In this document: positions 41,946-49,589 of the stretch, piece by piece | Layout: each line of letters begins with the position of its first letter | Numbering within the stretch: the stretch's first letter is position 1 | NCBI GenBank assembly: GCA_022180725.1 | Contig: BQMO01000005.1 | Span: 186,001 to 250,000 of the forward strand | Reading direction: 5' to 3' | From: Phycisphaerae bacterium | GTDB taxonomy: Bacteria > Planctomycetota > Phycisphaerae > Phycisphaerales > UBA1924 | Length of the DNA stretch: 64,000 bases | Program-made: the position numbers and the translations under genes | The notes under the pieces: model-generated | The model's database searches: none | Told to the model about the DNA's origin: nothing | Seen by the model: the letters and a program-made list of their open reading frames with translations, nothing else

Positions 41946-42346
41946 TTGCCCGCTCCGAAGAGCGACTTTTCCACAACGTACCCATGCCCGAACTCTCAAC
42001 GAACGAAGGAAATTCGGTGTCGTGTGGGCAGGTCCGCTTGATACAGACCAAGATAAAGAAATTCTCAGTCGTCGAAGCAGTAGGGCCTGTTGTCTTGGGG
42101 ACAACCCAAGAAAGGCAGCCGCAAACCACACAACGATAGAGTGTTACCGGTGGTCGCCGGGTGGTGGCAGAAGTGTTGCAACCCCGCTGATCAAGGCGAA
42201 TTCAGGCTGTTGGGGCCGTATCATGAGCAAGGGAAAGGCCGAGTGAGCGCGAGGTTCCCGTTCGCCAGAATCGCCGTCCGGCAAGATGTCCACATTCATT
42301 CCACATCGACGCTGTCGATTGTGCGGCCCCCATGAATGGCAAGGGG
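41946..42346. other. Intergenic region between mutM and dnaA; candidate replication origin
   Basis: This 401-bp gap is less GC-rich than its surroundings. It contains a DnaA-box-like TTTTCCACA (41967-41975), TGTCCACA and ATTCCACA (42287-42304), a CTTGGG/CCCAAG hairpin near 42095-42111 and the palindrome ATCGAC-GCT-GTCGAT (42306-42320). No coding frame in it looks real. These features and the nearby dnaA suit an origin, but the boxes are few and imperfect. Confidence 0.3.
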
Positions 42347-43834
42347 TTAGGTCGAAAGGGCGGGCCGATGGGCCTGCACGCGCTGCTCGAGGGATCGGAG
42401 GACACCCTCAAAATCCGGTTCTCCGGCGCGCTTGGTTTCGACCGCGCGGATCGAGTGCATGACGGTGGTGTGATCGCGTCCGCCGAAGAAGCCGCCGATC
42501 TCCTCGAGCGAGTGGCGTGTGCATTGCCGCGCGAGGTACATGCACACCTGGCGCGGAAGAGCGATGGACTTCTGCCGGTGCTTGCTCTGAAGGTCGGCCA
42601 GGCGGATGTCGTAGTAGTCGGTGACGACATCGATGATGTGCTGGATGGTGGATTCGCCGACGTTCGTACGCGGCTCATCGCCCAGGGCCAGGCGTGCCAG
42701 GTCGAGATCGATCGGGCGTTTGTCCACAACCGATTGGATCTGGAGTTTCACCACGGCCCCTTCGAGTTCACGGATGTTGCTGATCAGGCGCTGGGCGATG
42801 AACTCGGCGACCTCGGGCGGAATGGTCAGCCCGCGCAGACGGGCCTTGGCCTTGACGATCTCGACGCGCGTCTCGTAATCCGGGGCGTCGATCTTGCAGA
42901 CCAGCCCCCACTTGAACCGGCTGACCAGCCGCTCCTCGAGATCGGGGATGTCCTCGGGCGGGGCGTCCGAGGACAGGATGATCTGCTTGTTGGCCTGGAA
43001 GAGGGCGTTGAAGGTGTGGAAGAACTCCTCCTGGGATCGGTCACGCTTCGTCAGGAAATGAATATCGTCGATGACGAGCACGTCGACGTCGCGGAAGCGA
43101 TGCCGAAAATCGGCCATATGCCCGGACTGCACGCTCTCGATGAACTGCGTGACGAACGCCTCGCACGAGATGTAGTAGAGCACGGCTCGGGGGTTGGACT
43201 CGACGATGCGGAGGCAGATGGCCTGGAGCAGGTGCGACTTGCCCAGCCCCACCCCGCCGTGCACAAAGTACGGGTTGTACGTCTTCCCGGGGTTCGCGGC
43301 GACCGCGAGCGCCGCGGCATGGGCCAGGCGGTTGCCGGGGCCTTGCACGAAGTTCTCGAAGGCGTAGTCGGGGTTGATGACCAGGGATTCGTACCGCGGG
43401 GGCGTTCCCGGTTCGGCGGCCGGAGGGGGAAGCACCTCCACCGGAACGGCGGGAATTTCGTTCACGCGAGACGGCGCGAGCGGCTTGGCCGGTGATACTG
43501 GTCCTGTCCCCTCGTGGCGAACGGCCATCTCGGTACGGGTTGCGGATTTTCCGCGGCGCGGCGCGGGGGGAACAACCTCCGCGGGGTCGTCCGGGCCAAG
43601 AAACCGTACCGCGAGCAACTGTCCCGTCACCGCCTGGGCCGCGTCGTTGAAGCACCCCGCGCACTGGCGGCGGAGGTAATCCCGATGCACGGGCGAACTG
43701 GTGCGCAGTTGGAGCGCGCCCCCCGCGATGCCGACCGGGACGAGTTCCTCGAACCACTGCCGACAGATCGGCGCGTGTGCGGCGCGAAGGTGCGCCAGCA
43801 TCGAATCCCAGACCTGGCGATCATGGTCCGGCAT
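42347..43834 (-). CDS. dnaA: Chromosomal replication initiator DnaA
   Basis: DnaA binds origin boxes and melts DNA for replication start. The 495-residue protein has an N-terminal domain I (WDSMLAHLRAAHAPICRQWFEELV), a Pro-rich linker, an AAA+ domain with FVHGGVGLGKSHLLQAI near residue 195, LVIDDIHFLTKRDRSQEEFFHTF near 255 and an ISNIRELEGAV motif near 370, and the domain IV box-recognition helix CTRHSLEEIGGFFGGRDHTTVMHSI near 445-470. ATG 43834 was chosen because domain I starts there and the promoter lies 120 bp upstream; upstream frame to 43942 is Gly/Val-rich non-homologous sequence. Confidence 0.95.
   Translation of the reverse strand: MPDHDRQVWDSMLAHLRAAHAPICRQWFEELVPVGIAGGALQLRTSSPVHRDYLRRQCAGCFNDAAQAVTGQLLAVRFLGPDDPAEVVPPAPRRGKSATRTEMAVRHEGTGPVSPAKPLAPSRVNEIPAVPVEVLPPPAAEPGTPPRYESLVINPDYAFENFVQGPGNRLAHAAALAVAANPGKTYNPYFVHGGVGLGKSHLLQAICLRIVESNPRAVLYYISCEAFVTQFIESVQSGHMADFRHRFRDVDVLVIDDIHFLTKRDRSQEEFFHTFNALFQANKQIILSSDAPPEDIPDLEERLVSRFKWGLVCKIDAPDYETRVEIVKAKARLRGLTIPPEVAEFIAQRLISNIRELEGAVVKLQIQSVVDKRPIDLDLARLALGDEPRTNVGESTIQHIIDVVTDYYDIRLADLQSKHRQKSIALPRQVCMYLARQCTRHSLEEIGGFFGGRDHTTVMHSIRAVETKRAGEPDFEGVLRSLEQRVQAHRPALST
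42720..42728. promoter_or_regulatory. DnaA-box-like site inside dnaA
   Basis: TTGTCCACA matches the DnaA box consensus TTATCCACA at eight of nine bases. It lies in the coding region, so it may be a coincidence. Confidence 0.3.
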
Positions 43835-43953
43835 GAACCCGCCCCGTGCGATGACAACCGGAACGCCAAGGGCGACCGGTCGATTCGTGTGTGTTCCGAC
43901 CACGCTCTCTCCGCCCCGCCCACCCAGGACGACGCGGCACATACCCAGGGGGG

Positions 43954-43982
43954 AACGTACCGACCTTCGGTCGCGGTGTCAA
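43954..43982 (-). promoter_or_regulatory. Promoter of dnaA with perfect -35 and palindromic spacer
   Basis: On the minus strand TTGACA (43977-43982) and TACGTT (43954-43959) are separated by 17 bp. The spacer contains the palindrome CGACC-GAA-GGTCG, so a repressor could bind between the boxes. The transcript would have a leader of about 110 nt before ATG 43834. Confidence 0.65.
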
Positions 43983-44041
43983 CGGCCGACGCGGATCAAT
44001 TCGATCCCCGCGCGCAACTCCCGGTCCCGACGCGGCGTGTA

Positions 44042-45010
44042 CTAGTCGTCCGACTCGACCGGCTGGGGCGCCGGCGCGGGTTTCCCGCCGGCGCGTCGTG
44101 CCTCGCGCGCCTCGGCTTCGAGGGTCTGCTGTTCGTACCGCGCCTTGTTGGCCTTGTAGTCCATCAGCAGGTGCACCTTGTTCGCCGCCTTGTCGCCGGC
44201 GATCTTCGCCACGCGTTCGCGGGCGTACGACAACTCCGTCCGCCGCGACACGTGCACCAGGATGATCGCCTCACACTCCAGCACGCGGAGCCACTCGGCC
44301 ACGTCGTCGATGTGCATGTGCATCCCCACCCGGGCCCGGTCCTTGTGTTCCGGCTCAAAGAAGGTGCACTCGGTAATGATGATCTGCGCTTTGCGCACAT
44401 CTTCGCGGATAAGGTGCGGCCCCGGGGCGGTGTCGCCCGTGAACGCGATCAGCGGAATCTCGAACGACCGTGTGATCTCGACCCCGCGGTCCTTGAGTTC
44501 CTTCAGTTTGTCCTGGGGCAGGTTGAGGAACTCGGTCTTGAGTTTCGTGCGTTTTTCCGAGACGACATACCCGAACGAGGGGCAGGTGTGCTCGGTCTCG
44601 AACCCGCGGAGGAAGATGTTGTTCTTGATCTCGAAGGGCTGGTCGGGAAGGAGGGGTGTGAGGTCGTAGGGGGTGCGCTGGCGCTCGAGGTCCACAAAGC
44701 CGTCCATCATCCGCTTGACGGCCGGGGCGATCCGGGCGTCGCACAGGATCGAGGCGGTCCCCATGCCCTGGAATCGCCGCTGGGAGCAGAAGTACGCCAA
44801 GCCCCCGATGTGGTCCATGTGCCCGTGGGTGATCGCCAGATGTTTGGAAGGCAGCACCGCCCTCGGACACGAACCGATATCGAACCCGAGGTCCAGTTCG
44901 GGGATGTGCAGGCAGGTCGATTCACCGGCGATGGATTCGCCGTAGATCCGGTACGGGGGGATGTACAAGAACCCCAGGGACGGTTCACGGGGCGGGGGCT
45001 TGGGGATCAT
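44042..45010 (-). CDS. Metallo-beta-lactamase-fold hydrolase (RNase Z-like)
   Basis: The 322-residue protein has the MBL metal motif LAITHGHMDHIGGL near residue 60, which matches HxHxDH. FTGDTAPGPHLI near 195 and HMHIDDVAEWLRV near 235 provide the further metal ligands expected in RNase Z-type proteins, and ITECTFFE lies between them. A tRNA 3'-end nuclease role is possible, but the family also includes other hydrolases. AGGAGG precedes ATG 45010, and a TACACT (45069-45074) about 60 nt upstream may be its -10. It is divergent from a coiled-coil protein gene. Confidence 0.8.
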   Translation of the reverse strand: MIPKPPPREPSLGFLYIPPYRIYGESIAGESTCLHIPELDLGFDIGSCPRAVLPSKHLAITHGHMDHIGGLAYFCSQRRFQGMGTASILCDARIAPAVKRMMDGFVDLERQRTPYDLTPLLPDQPFEIKNNIFLRGFETEHTCPSFGYVVSEKRTKLKTEFLNLPQDKLKELKDRGVEITRSFEIPLIAFTGDTAPGPHLIREDVRKAQIIITECTFFEPEHKDRARVGMHMHIDDVAEWLRVLECEAIILVHVSRRTELSYARERVAKIAGDKAANKVHLLMDYKANKARYEQQTLEAEAREARRAGGKPAPAPQPVESDD

Positions 45011-45079
45011 CGCGAAAACCTCCTGGCAGCGGACTCTCGTCCGGGTGCGGGGTGGAGCAGGACAGGGCAGTGTAGACCA

Positions 45080-45109
45080 TTCGCACACCGAAGAGCGATG
45101 TGGTACATT
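45080..45109 (+). promoter_or_regulatory. Putative promoter of the coiled-coil protein gene
   Basis: TTCGCA (45080-45085) and TACATT (45104-45109) with an 18-bp spacer, about 47 bp before ATG 45157. It would give a leader containing the CCGGAGG Shine-Dalgarno. Confidence 0.4.
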
Positions 45110-45156
45110 CTCAGGCCCTCAAGCCGAGCACCCCCACAGAATACCGGAGGATCGTC

Positions 45157-46452
45157 ATGCCGTTCATGCCCGCCTGGAAGACCGCGAAGACCGCCTTCGA
45201 GACCGAGACCAACAAGAAGAAGCCGAGCGAGAAGTTCCTCGGCGTGTTCCGCAAGGGGACGGGGATCGAGGATTCCCTGAAGAAACTCGATTCGGCCAAG
45301 AAGGGCGAGGACATCAAGAAGGCCCTCGCGTCGTTCAAGTCCTCGTACACGAGTTACATCGCGCTGCTCGACACGACGTCGAAGGACCCCAAGAGCGTCA
45401 AGCCGGAGGACAAGCCCGCGTACACGACGGCGATCGGCAAACTCAAGAACGCGCTCCAGAAAATCGAAGCGGACGCGGAGCGCATCGCTTCGGCCTCGTC
45501 GGACGTGGGCGACAAGGAGAAGACCTCGGCCGACGCGCAGTTGCAGAAATCACTGGTCGCGGACGCGAACAAGCACATCGCGCTGCGCGAGCAGGTGCTC
45601 AAGGACGTCACCGCGCTCAATGTTCAGATCAAGGCCGCGGTTGCCGACCTGAACAATCGGGTGGCCCTGGTGGAGAAGCAGAAGCAGGCCGCCAAGGACG
45701 CCGGGAAGAGCGGGAACATGATGATGCATCAGGTGGCGGTGGGCGTCATCGACCGGCACATCGACGAGGCGGAGGCGATCGCCACCAAGAACGCCGCACT
45801 CGTGCGGGACTTCACCAAAGAGGGCAGCCCGATGATGAAGGCCCGGGCCGACAAGAAGGAGGTGTTCGACTCCATCACCGGCCCCGCCGGGGCGGACCTG
45901 AAGGCCAAGCGCGACAAGCCGTGGAGCGCGGTCAGCGCCGCCGCGGCGGAACAGAACACCTTTGTGGCCCAGATGAAGGCCGCGGTGGAGAAGATGAAGG
46001 CCGCGAAGGCGAGCGCCGAGGCCGCGGGCAGCCAGATGAAGGACCCCAAGGAGTACATCGCTTCGATCACCAAGATCAAATCGGAGATGGACGGGGTCTT
46101 CAAGGCGATCCGCGTGAAGAGCGACCGCGTGGTGAAAAGCCTCGCGCAGTTCGACGACAAGGTCAAGCAGATGAAGGGCGACAAGGCCGCGATCCAGAAG
46201 CACTGCAAACTCGAGGAGGACCAGTGGAAGCGTTACGGCCCGGAGACCTCCGCGGCCCGCGACCGCATCCTGTCCATGAAGAAGCAGGTCGCGAAACTCC
46301 CGCCCGGCGCCTTCGAGGACCCGGGCGTGCAGAGCGCGTCCGACCGCGCCTCGAAGTTCGCGGACGAGTGCGCCAAAACGCTCGACAACGATCTGAAGGA
46401 CGGCGCGGCCCTCCAGTTGAAGATCAACCAGGCCAAGCAGACGTACAAGTGA
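45157..46452 (+). CDS. Lys/Ala-rich coiled-coil protein of unknown function
   Basis: The 431-residue protein is almost entirely alpha-helical by composition (Lys, Ala, Asp, Glu, Gln), with long heptad-like stretches, and lacks a signal peptide and a membrane helix. The segment LQKSLVADANKHIALREQVLKDVTAL-type helix near residue 130 and AAVEKMKAAKASAEAAGSQM near 275 are typical coiled coil. No family is recognised; a structural or DNA-packing role can only be guessed. CCGGAGG lies 8 bases before ATG 45157. It is followed by dxr on the same strand after 40 bp. Confidence 0.75.
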   Translation: MPFMPAWKTAKTAFETETNKKKPSEKFLGVFRKGTGIEDSLKKLDSAKKGEDIKKALASFKSSYTSYIALLDTTSKDPKSVKPEDKPAYTTAIGKLKNALQKIEADAERIASASSDVGDKEKTSADAQLQKSLVADANKHIALREQVLKDVTALNVQIKAAVADLNNRVALVEKQKQAAKDAGKSGNMMMHQVAVGVIDRHIDEAEAIATKNAALVRDFTKEGSPMMKARADKKEVFDSITGPAGADLKAKRDKPWSAVSAAAAEQNTFVAQMKAAVEKMKAAKASAEAAGSQMKDPKEYIASITKIKSEMDGVFKAIRVKSDRVVKSLAQFDDKVKQMKGDKAAIQKHCKLEEDQWKRYGPETSAARDRILSMKKQVAKLPPGAFEDPGVQSASDRASKFADECAKTLDNDLKDGAALQLKINQAKQTYK

Positions 46453-46478
46453 TCACCACACGTGCCACGCCCGGGTCG

Positions 46479-46484
46479 TACGCT
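46479..46484 (+). promoter_or_regulatory. -10-like TACGCT, 8 nt before dxr
   Basis: TACGCT is followed by AGCCGAAC and GTG 46493. There is no Shine-Dalgarno, so the gene probably has a leaderless transcript. Confidence 0.4.
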
Positions 46485-46492
46485 AGCCGAAC

Positions 46493-47698
46493 GTGACCAC
46501 GCGGCGCATCATCATCCTCGGCTCCACCGGCTCGATCGGCACCCAGGCCCTCGACGTCATCGCACACGTCAACACCCTCCACGCCGCGGGCCGCTCACCC
46601 GACCGGCTCGAGGTTGTCGGACTCGCCGCGGGGGCCAACGCGTCGCTCCTCGCCGAGCAGGCCGCGGCGTTCAATGTCCGCGACCTCGCGCTCCGCGAGG
46701 GCGACCCGACGCGTGTCACCGGCGCCGGCCTTCGCGTGGGCCCCGACGCCGCGGAGCGCCTCGTGCGCGAGGTCGATTGTGACCTCGTGCTGTCGGCGAT
46801 GGTGGGCCTGGCCGGCTTGCCGGCCACGCTGGCCGCCATCGAACTCCGACGGGACCTCGCCCTGGCGAACAAGGAAACACTCGTCGCCGCGGGCGCGATC
46901 GTGATCCCCGCCATCAGCCGGGCGGGCGTGATGCTCTATCCGGTTGACAGCGAGCACGCCGGCGCGTACCAGGCCTTCCGCCGGTGTGCCGCGGCCCCGC
47001 CACCCCTCTGGTGCGGCGACGAGACGGTCCGTCTAACCCTGACGGCGTCGGGGGGCGCCTTCCGCGACTGGCCCGCGGGACGCGCCGCCACCGCCACGCC
47101 TGCCGATGCGATGCGTCACCCCACATGGCGCATGGGACCGAAGGTGACCATCGACAGTGCCTCGCTCATGAACAAGGCGCTCGAACTGATCGAGGCGCAC
47201 CACATGTTCAACCTGCCCGCGTCCAAACTCGACGCGGTCATTCATCCGCAGTCCATCGTGCACGCGCTCGTGGAGTATGCCGACGGGTCGGTTGTCGCAC
47301 AGTTGGCCCTCCCCGACATGCGGTTGCCCATTCAGGCGGCGTTGACGGGCGAGGACATCCTGCCCGGCATGGCGCCCCGCCTCGATCTGGCCGCCGTCGG
47401 GTCCTTGACCTTTTACCCGATCGATCATGAACGATTCCCGGCGGTGCGGCTGGGTTTGCGGGCCATCGAGGCCGGGGGCACGGCCGGGGCGATCCTGAAC
47501 GCGGCGAACGAAGAGGCTGTGAGGCTGTTCCTCGACCCCGTGGCGAAACTCCCCTTTGATCGGATCACGGACCTGGCCGTCCGGGCGCTGGACGCGGTTC
47601 CTGTTCGGGATGTGACATGCCTTCGGGACGTGCTCGACGCGGACGCCAAAGCCCGGGAGTGGGTGCGCTCGGCGTACACAAAGGCCGGGGCGCAATGA
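46493..47698 (+). CDS. dxr: 1-deoxy-D-xylulose 5-phosphate reductoisomerase
   Basis: Dxr makes 2-C-methyl-D-erythritol 4-phosphate in the MEP route to isoprenoids. The 401-residue protein has the NADPH loop IIILGSTGSIGTQALDV near residue 5, ALANKETLVAAGAIVIP near 122, LYPVDSEHAGAYQAF near 144, the flexible-loop region LTASGGAFRD near 185, WRMGPKVTIDSASLMNKALELIEAH near 212 and HPQSIVHALVEY near 250. GTG 46493 gives the conserved N-terminus. YbeY follows with ATGA overlap. Confidence 0.95.
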   Translation: MTTRRIIILGSTGSIGTQALDVIAHVNTLHAAGRSPDRLEVVGLAAGANASLLAEQAAAFNVRDLALREGDPTRVTGAGLRVGPDAAERLVREVDCDLVLSAMVGLAGLPATLAAIELRRDLALANKETLVAAGAIVIPAISRAGVMLYPVDSEHAGAYQAFRRCAAAPPPLWCGDETVRLTLTASGGAFRDWPAGRAATATPADAMRHPTWRMGPKVTIDSASLMNKALELIEAHHMFNLPASKLDAVIHPQSIVHALVEYADGSVVAQLALPDMRLPIQAALTGEDILPGMAPRLDLAAVGSLTFYPIDHERFPAVRLGLRAIEAGGTAGAILNAANEEAVRLFLDPVAKLPFDRITDLAVRALDAVPVRDVTCLRDVLDADAKAREWVRSAYTKAGAQ

Positions 47699-48207
47699 AA
47701 GGTCGCGAACTGTCGATCGTGATGCGGGACCCGGCGCTCACCGTGCCGCTCGCGGCGCACCAATGGCTGGCCGAGCATCTAGGAAAGGTTGGACACGTCC
47801 TCGGGCTTCACGGGGCGATCCGCGTGTATTTGGCCGACGACGCCGAGATGTCGCGTGTCCACCGCGACTACATGGGAATCGAACAGACGACGGATGTCAT
47901 CACGTTCAACATGTCGGAGTCCTCGGCGAAGCATCCAAAGCCACATCCCGGCGACTTGGGTTCGTCGTGTGGCAGTGTTCTGTATGGGATTGATACGGAT
48001 ATCTGGGTTGGTGTGGACGAAGCGCGCCGTCAGGCGTTGGTGGGGGGGTACCCTTTCGAGCGGGAACTGCTGTTGTACCTCGTGCATGGGATTCTGCATT
48101 GTCTAGGGTGGGACGATCACGACGAGGACGAGGCGCAGGCCATGCACGGCATGGAGGACGCCGTGTTGTCGGCCATCGGCGTAGGCCCGGTGTATCGCCG
48201 TCCGTGA
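47695..48207 (+). CDS. ybeY: rRNA maturation RNase YbeY
   Basis: YbeY acts in 16S rRNA 3'-end maturation and ribosome quality control. The 170-residue protein has the conserved DVITFNMSE region near residue 73 and the zinc motif HGILHCLGWDDHDEDEAQAMHGME near 130-150. There are six residues between the second and third His, one more than in the E. coli type HGxLHxxGYDH; the same extra Asp occurs in some other bacteria by memory. The start overlaps the dxr stop (ATGA). The region HPKPHPGDLGSSCGS may replace the usual LGDI loop. Confidence 0.88.
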   Translation: MKGRELSIVMRDPALTVPLAAHQWLAEHLGKVGHVLGLHGAIRVYLADDAEMSRVHRDYMGIEQTTDVITFNMSESSAKHPKPHPGDLGSSCGSVLYGIDTDIWVGVDEARRQALVGGYPFERELLLYLVHGILHCLGWDDHDEDEAQAMHGMEDAVLSAIGVGPVYRRP

Positions 48208-48223
48208 GGCGGGGTGGCACGCC

Positions 48224-49555
48224 ATGAGCGCGGAGGCGTGGCTTGCCGTGGCGGTGGTGACGCTGGGGATCGGCTCGGTCTTGTCGTGCCTGGTGCAGTC
48301 GTTGCGCGACCTGTCCAAGGGCACGCTGGAGGAAATCGCCGCGGTTCGGGGCGACGCACCCGCCGCGGCCCGGGTGGATCGCATTCTTGAAGATCAGGAA
48401 GGACATGCGGCGGCCGTGGCGATGGTCCGCACCGTATGCAACCTGCTCTTCACCATCGCCATGGTGATGTGGGTCACCCGCGTTCGGGGCGCCACGGCTC
48501 CCGATGTTCCCGAACTGCTCATCGCGGCCGCCGTCGCGTCGATCCTCCTGTGGGTCTTTGGGTTGGCGCTACCCAATGCCGTCGCCAAGCACGCGGGCGA
48601 ATCGACGGTGTACGCCTGGTCGAGCGTGCTCCGGGCGGCGTACTTGGTCGGCAAGCCGTTGGCGGCGATGGCACGCGCGATGGACGAGGTGGTGCGGCGA
48701 CTTTCGGGGAAGCCGAAACTGAACGACGCGCAGGCCGCGGCGGCGGAACTGTTGACCGTGGTCGAGGACGCGACCAGCGAGGGCAAGGTGGACCAGACCG
48801 AGGCCGAGATGATCGAGGCGGTGGTGCACCTGCGCGACAAGACCGTGGCGCAGATCATGACGCCCCGCACCGAGGTTGAGGCCGTGGAACTGTGCGAGAG
48901 CCTGTCGGACGTGACGGCGGCGATTCGCCGGACCAAGCACAGCCGCATCCCGGTCTACGAGGGCAGCCTCGACCGCGTGGCCGGGGTGTTCTACGTGAAG
49001 GACCTGGTCCGGTGGCTCGCGGGGGAAGGGTCGCGCACGGGCAAGACCTTCGACTTCCGCGCCATGCTTCGCCCGGCGTTCTTCATCCCCGAGACCAAGA
49101 CGGTTCGCGAAACACTCGACGCGATGCTCGCCAAGCGCACGCACCTGGCCATCGTGGCCGACGAGTACGGCGGCACGGCCGGGCTGGTCACCATCGAGGA
49201 CATCATCGAGGAAGTCTTCGGGGACATTACCGACGAGCATGAGCCGATCACGGAAGAGGTGCCCGAAGTTCGGATCGACGCGTCGGCCCGCGCGGCGGAA
49301 CTGGACGCCCGGCTCAACATTCATGACGCCAACGACGCCCTGAAACCCCTGCACACCGAACTGCCCGAGAGTGAGGACTACGACACGGTGGGGGGGTTCG
49401 TCACGGTGACGCTCGGGCGCATCCCCTCGGCGGGGGAGACCTTCCGGCACGACGGGCTGGTCGTCACCGTGCTCGAGGCCGAACCGACGCGGGTCACGCG
49501 GGTTCGGGTGGAACCCTCGACGGTGACGGCGGACGCCGAAGACGCCGCGTCGTAA
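48224..49555 (+). CDS. CNNM/HlyC-CorC family membrane protein with CBS pair
   Basis: The 443-residue protein has an N-terminal DUF21 membrane region (residues 1-175, about four helices) with the family's KGTLEEI and AKHAGESTVYAWS segments, then a CBS-domain pair with QIMTPRTEVEAVEL near 205 and DEYGGTAGLVTIEDIIEEVFGDITDEHE near 315, and a CorC/HlyC C-terminal domain (SEDYDTVGGFVTVTLGRIP). Such proteins take part in Mg or Co transport or efflux; they were once called hemolysins. It is 16 bp downstream of ybeY. Confidence 0.88.
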   Translation: MSAEAWLAVAVVTLGIGSVLSCLVQSLRDLSKGTLEEIAAVRGDAPAAARVDRILEDQEGHAAAVAMVRTVCNLLFTIAMVMWVTRVRGATAPDVPELLIAAAVASILLWVFGLALPNAVAKHAGESTVYAWSSVLRAAYLVGKPLAAMARAMDEVVRRLSGKPKLNDAQAAAAELLTVVEDATSEGKVDQTEAEMIEAVVHLRDKTVAQIMTPRTEVEAVELCESLSDVTAAIRRTKHSRIPVYEGSLDRVAGVFYVKDLVRWLAGEGSRTGKTFDFRAMLRPAFFIPETKTVRETLDAMLAKRTHLAIVADEYGGTAGLVTIEDIIEEVFGDITDEHEPITEEVPEVRIDASARAAELDARLNIHDANDALKPLHTELPESEDYDTVGGFVTVTLGRIPSAGETFRHDGLVVTVLEAEPTRVTRVRVEPSTVTADAEDAAS

Positions 49556-49576
49556 CGCGCCGAATGCGGCGAACCC

Positions 49577-49582
49577 TACGAT
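49577..49582 (+). promoter_or_regulatory. -10-like TACGAT, 7 nt before cysS start at 49590
   Basis: TACGAT is followed by GGCGTCC and ATG 49590. It favours this ATG over the one at 49581, which overlaps the hexamer. Confidence 0.4.
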
Positions 49583-49589
49583 GGCGTCC

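Noticed and set aside
41749..42129. A 126-codon minus frame over the mutM end and the origin-like gap
   Set aside because: It has no motif and covers the end of the well-supported mutM gene.
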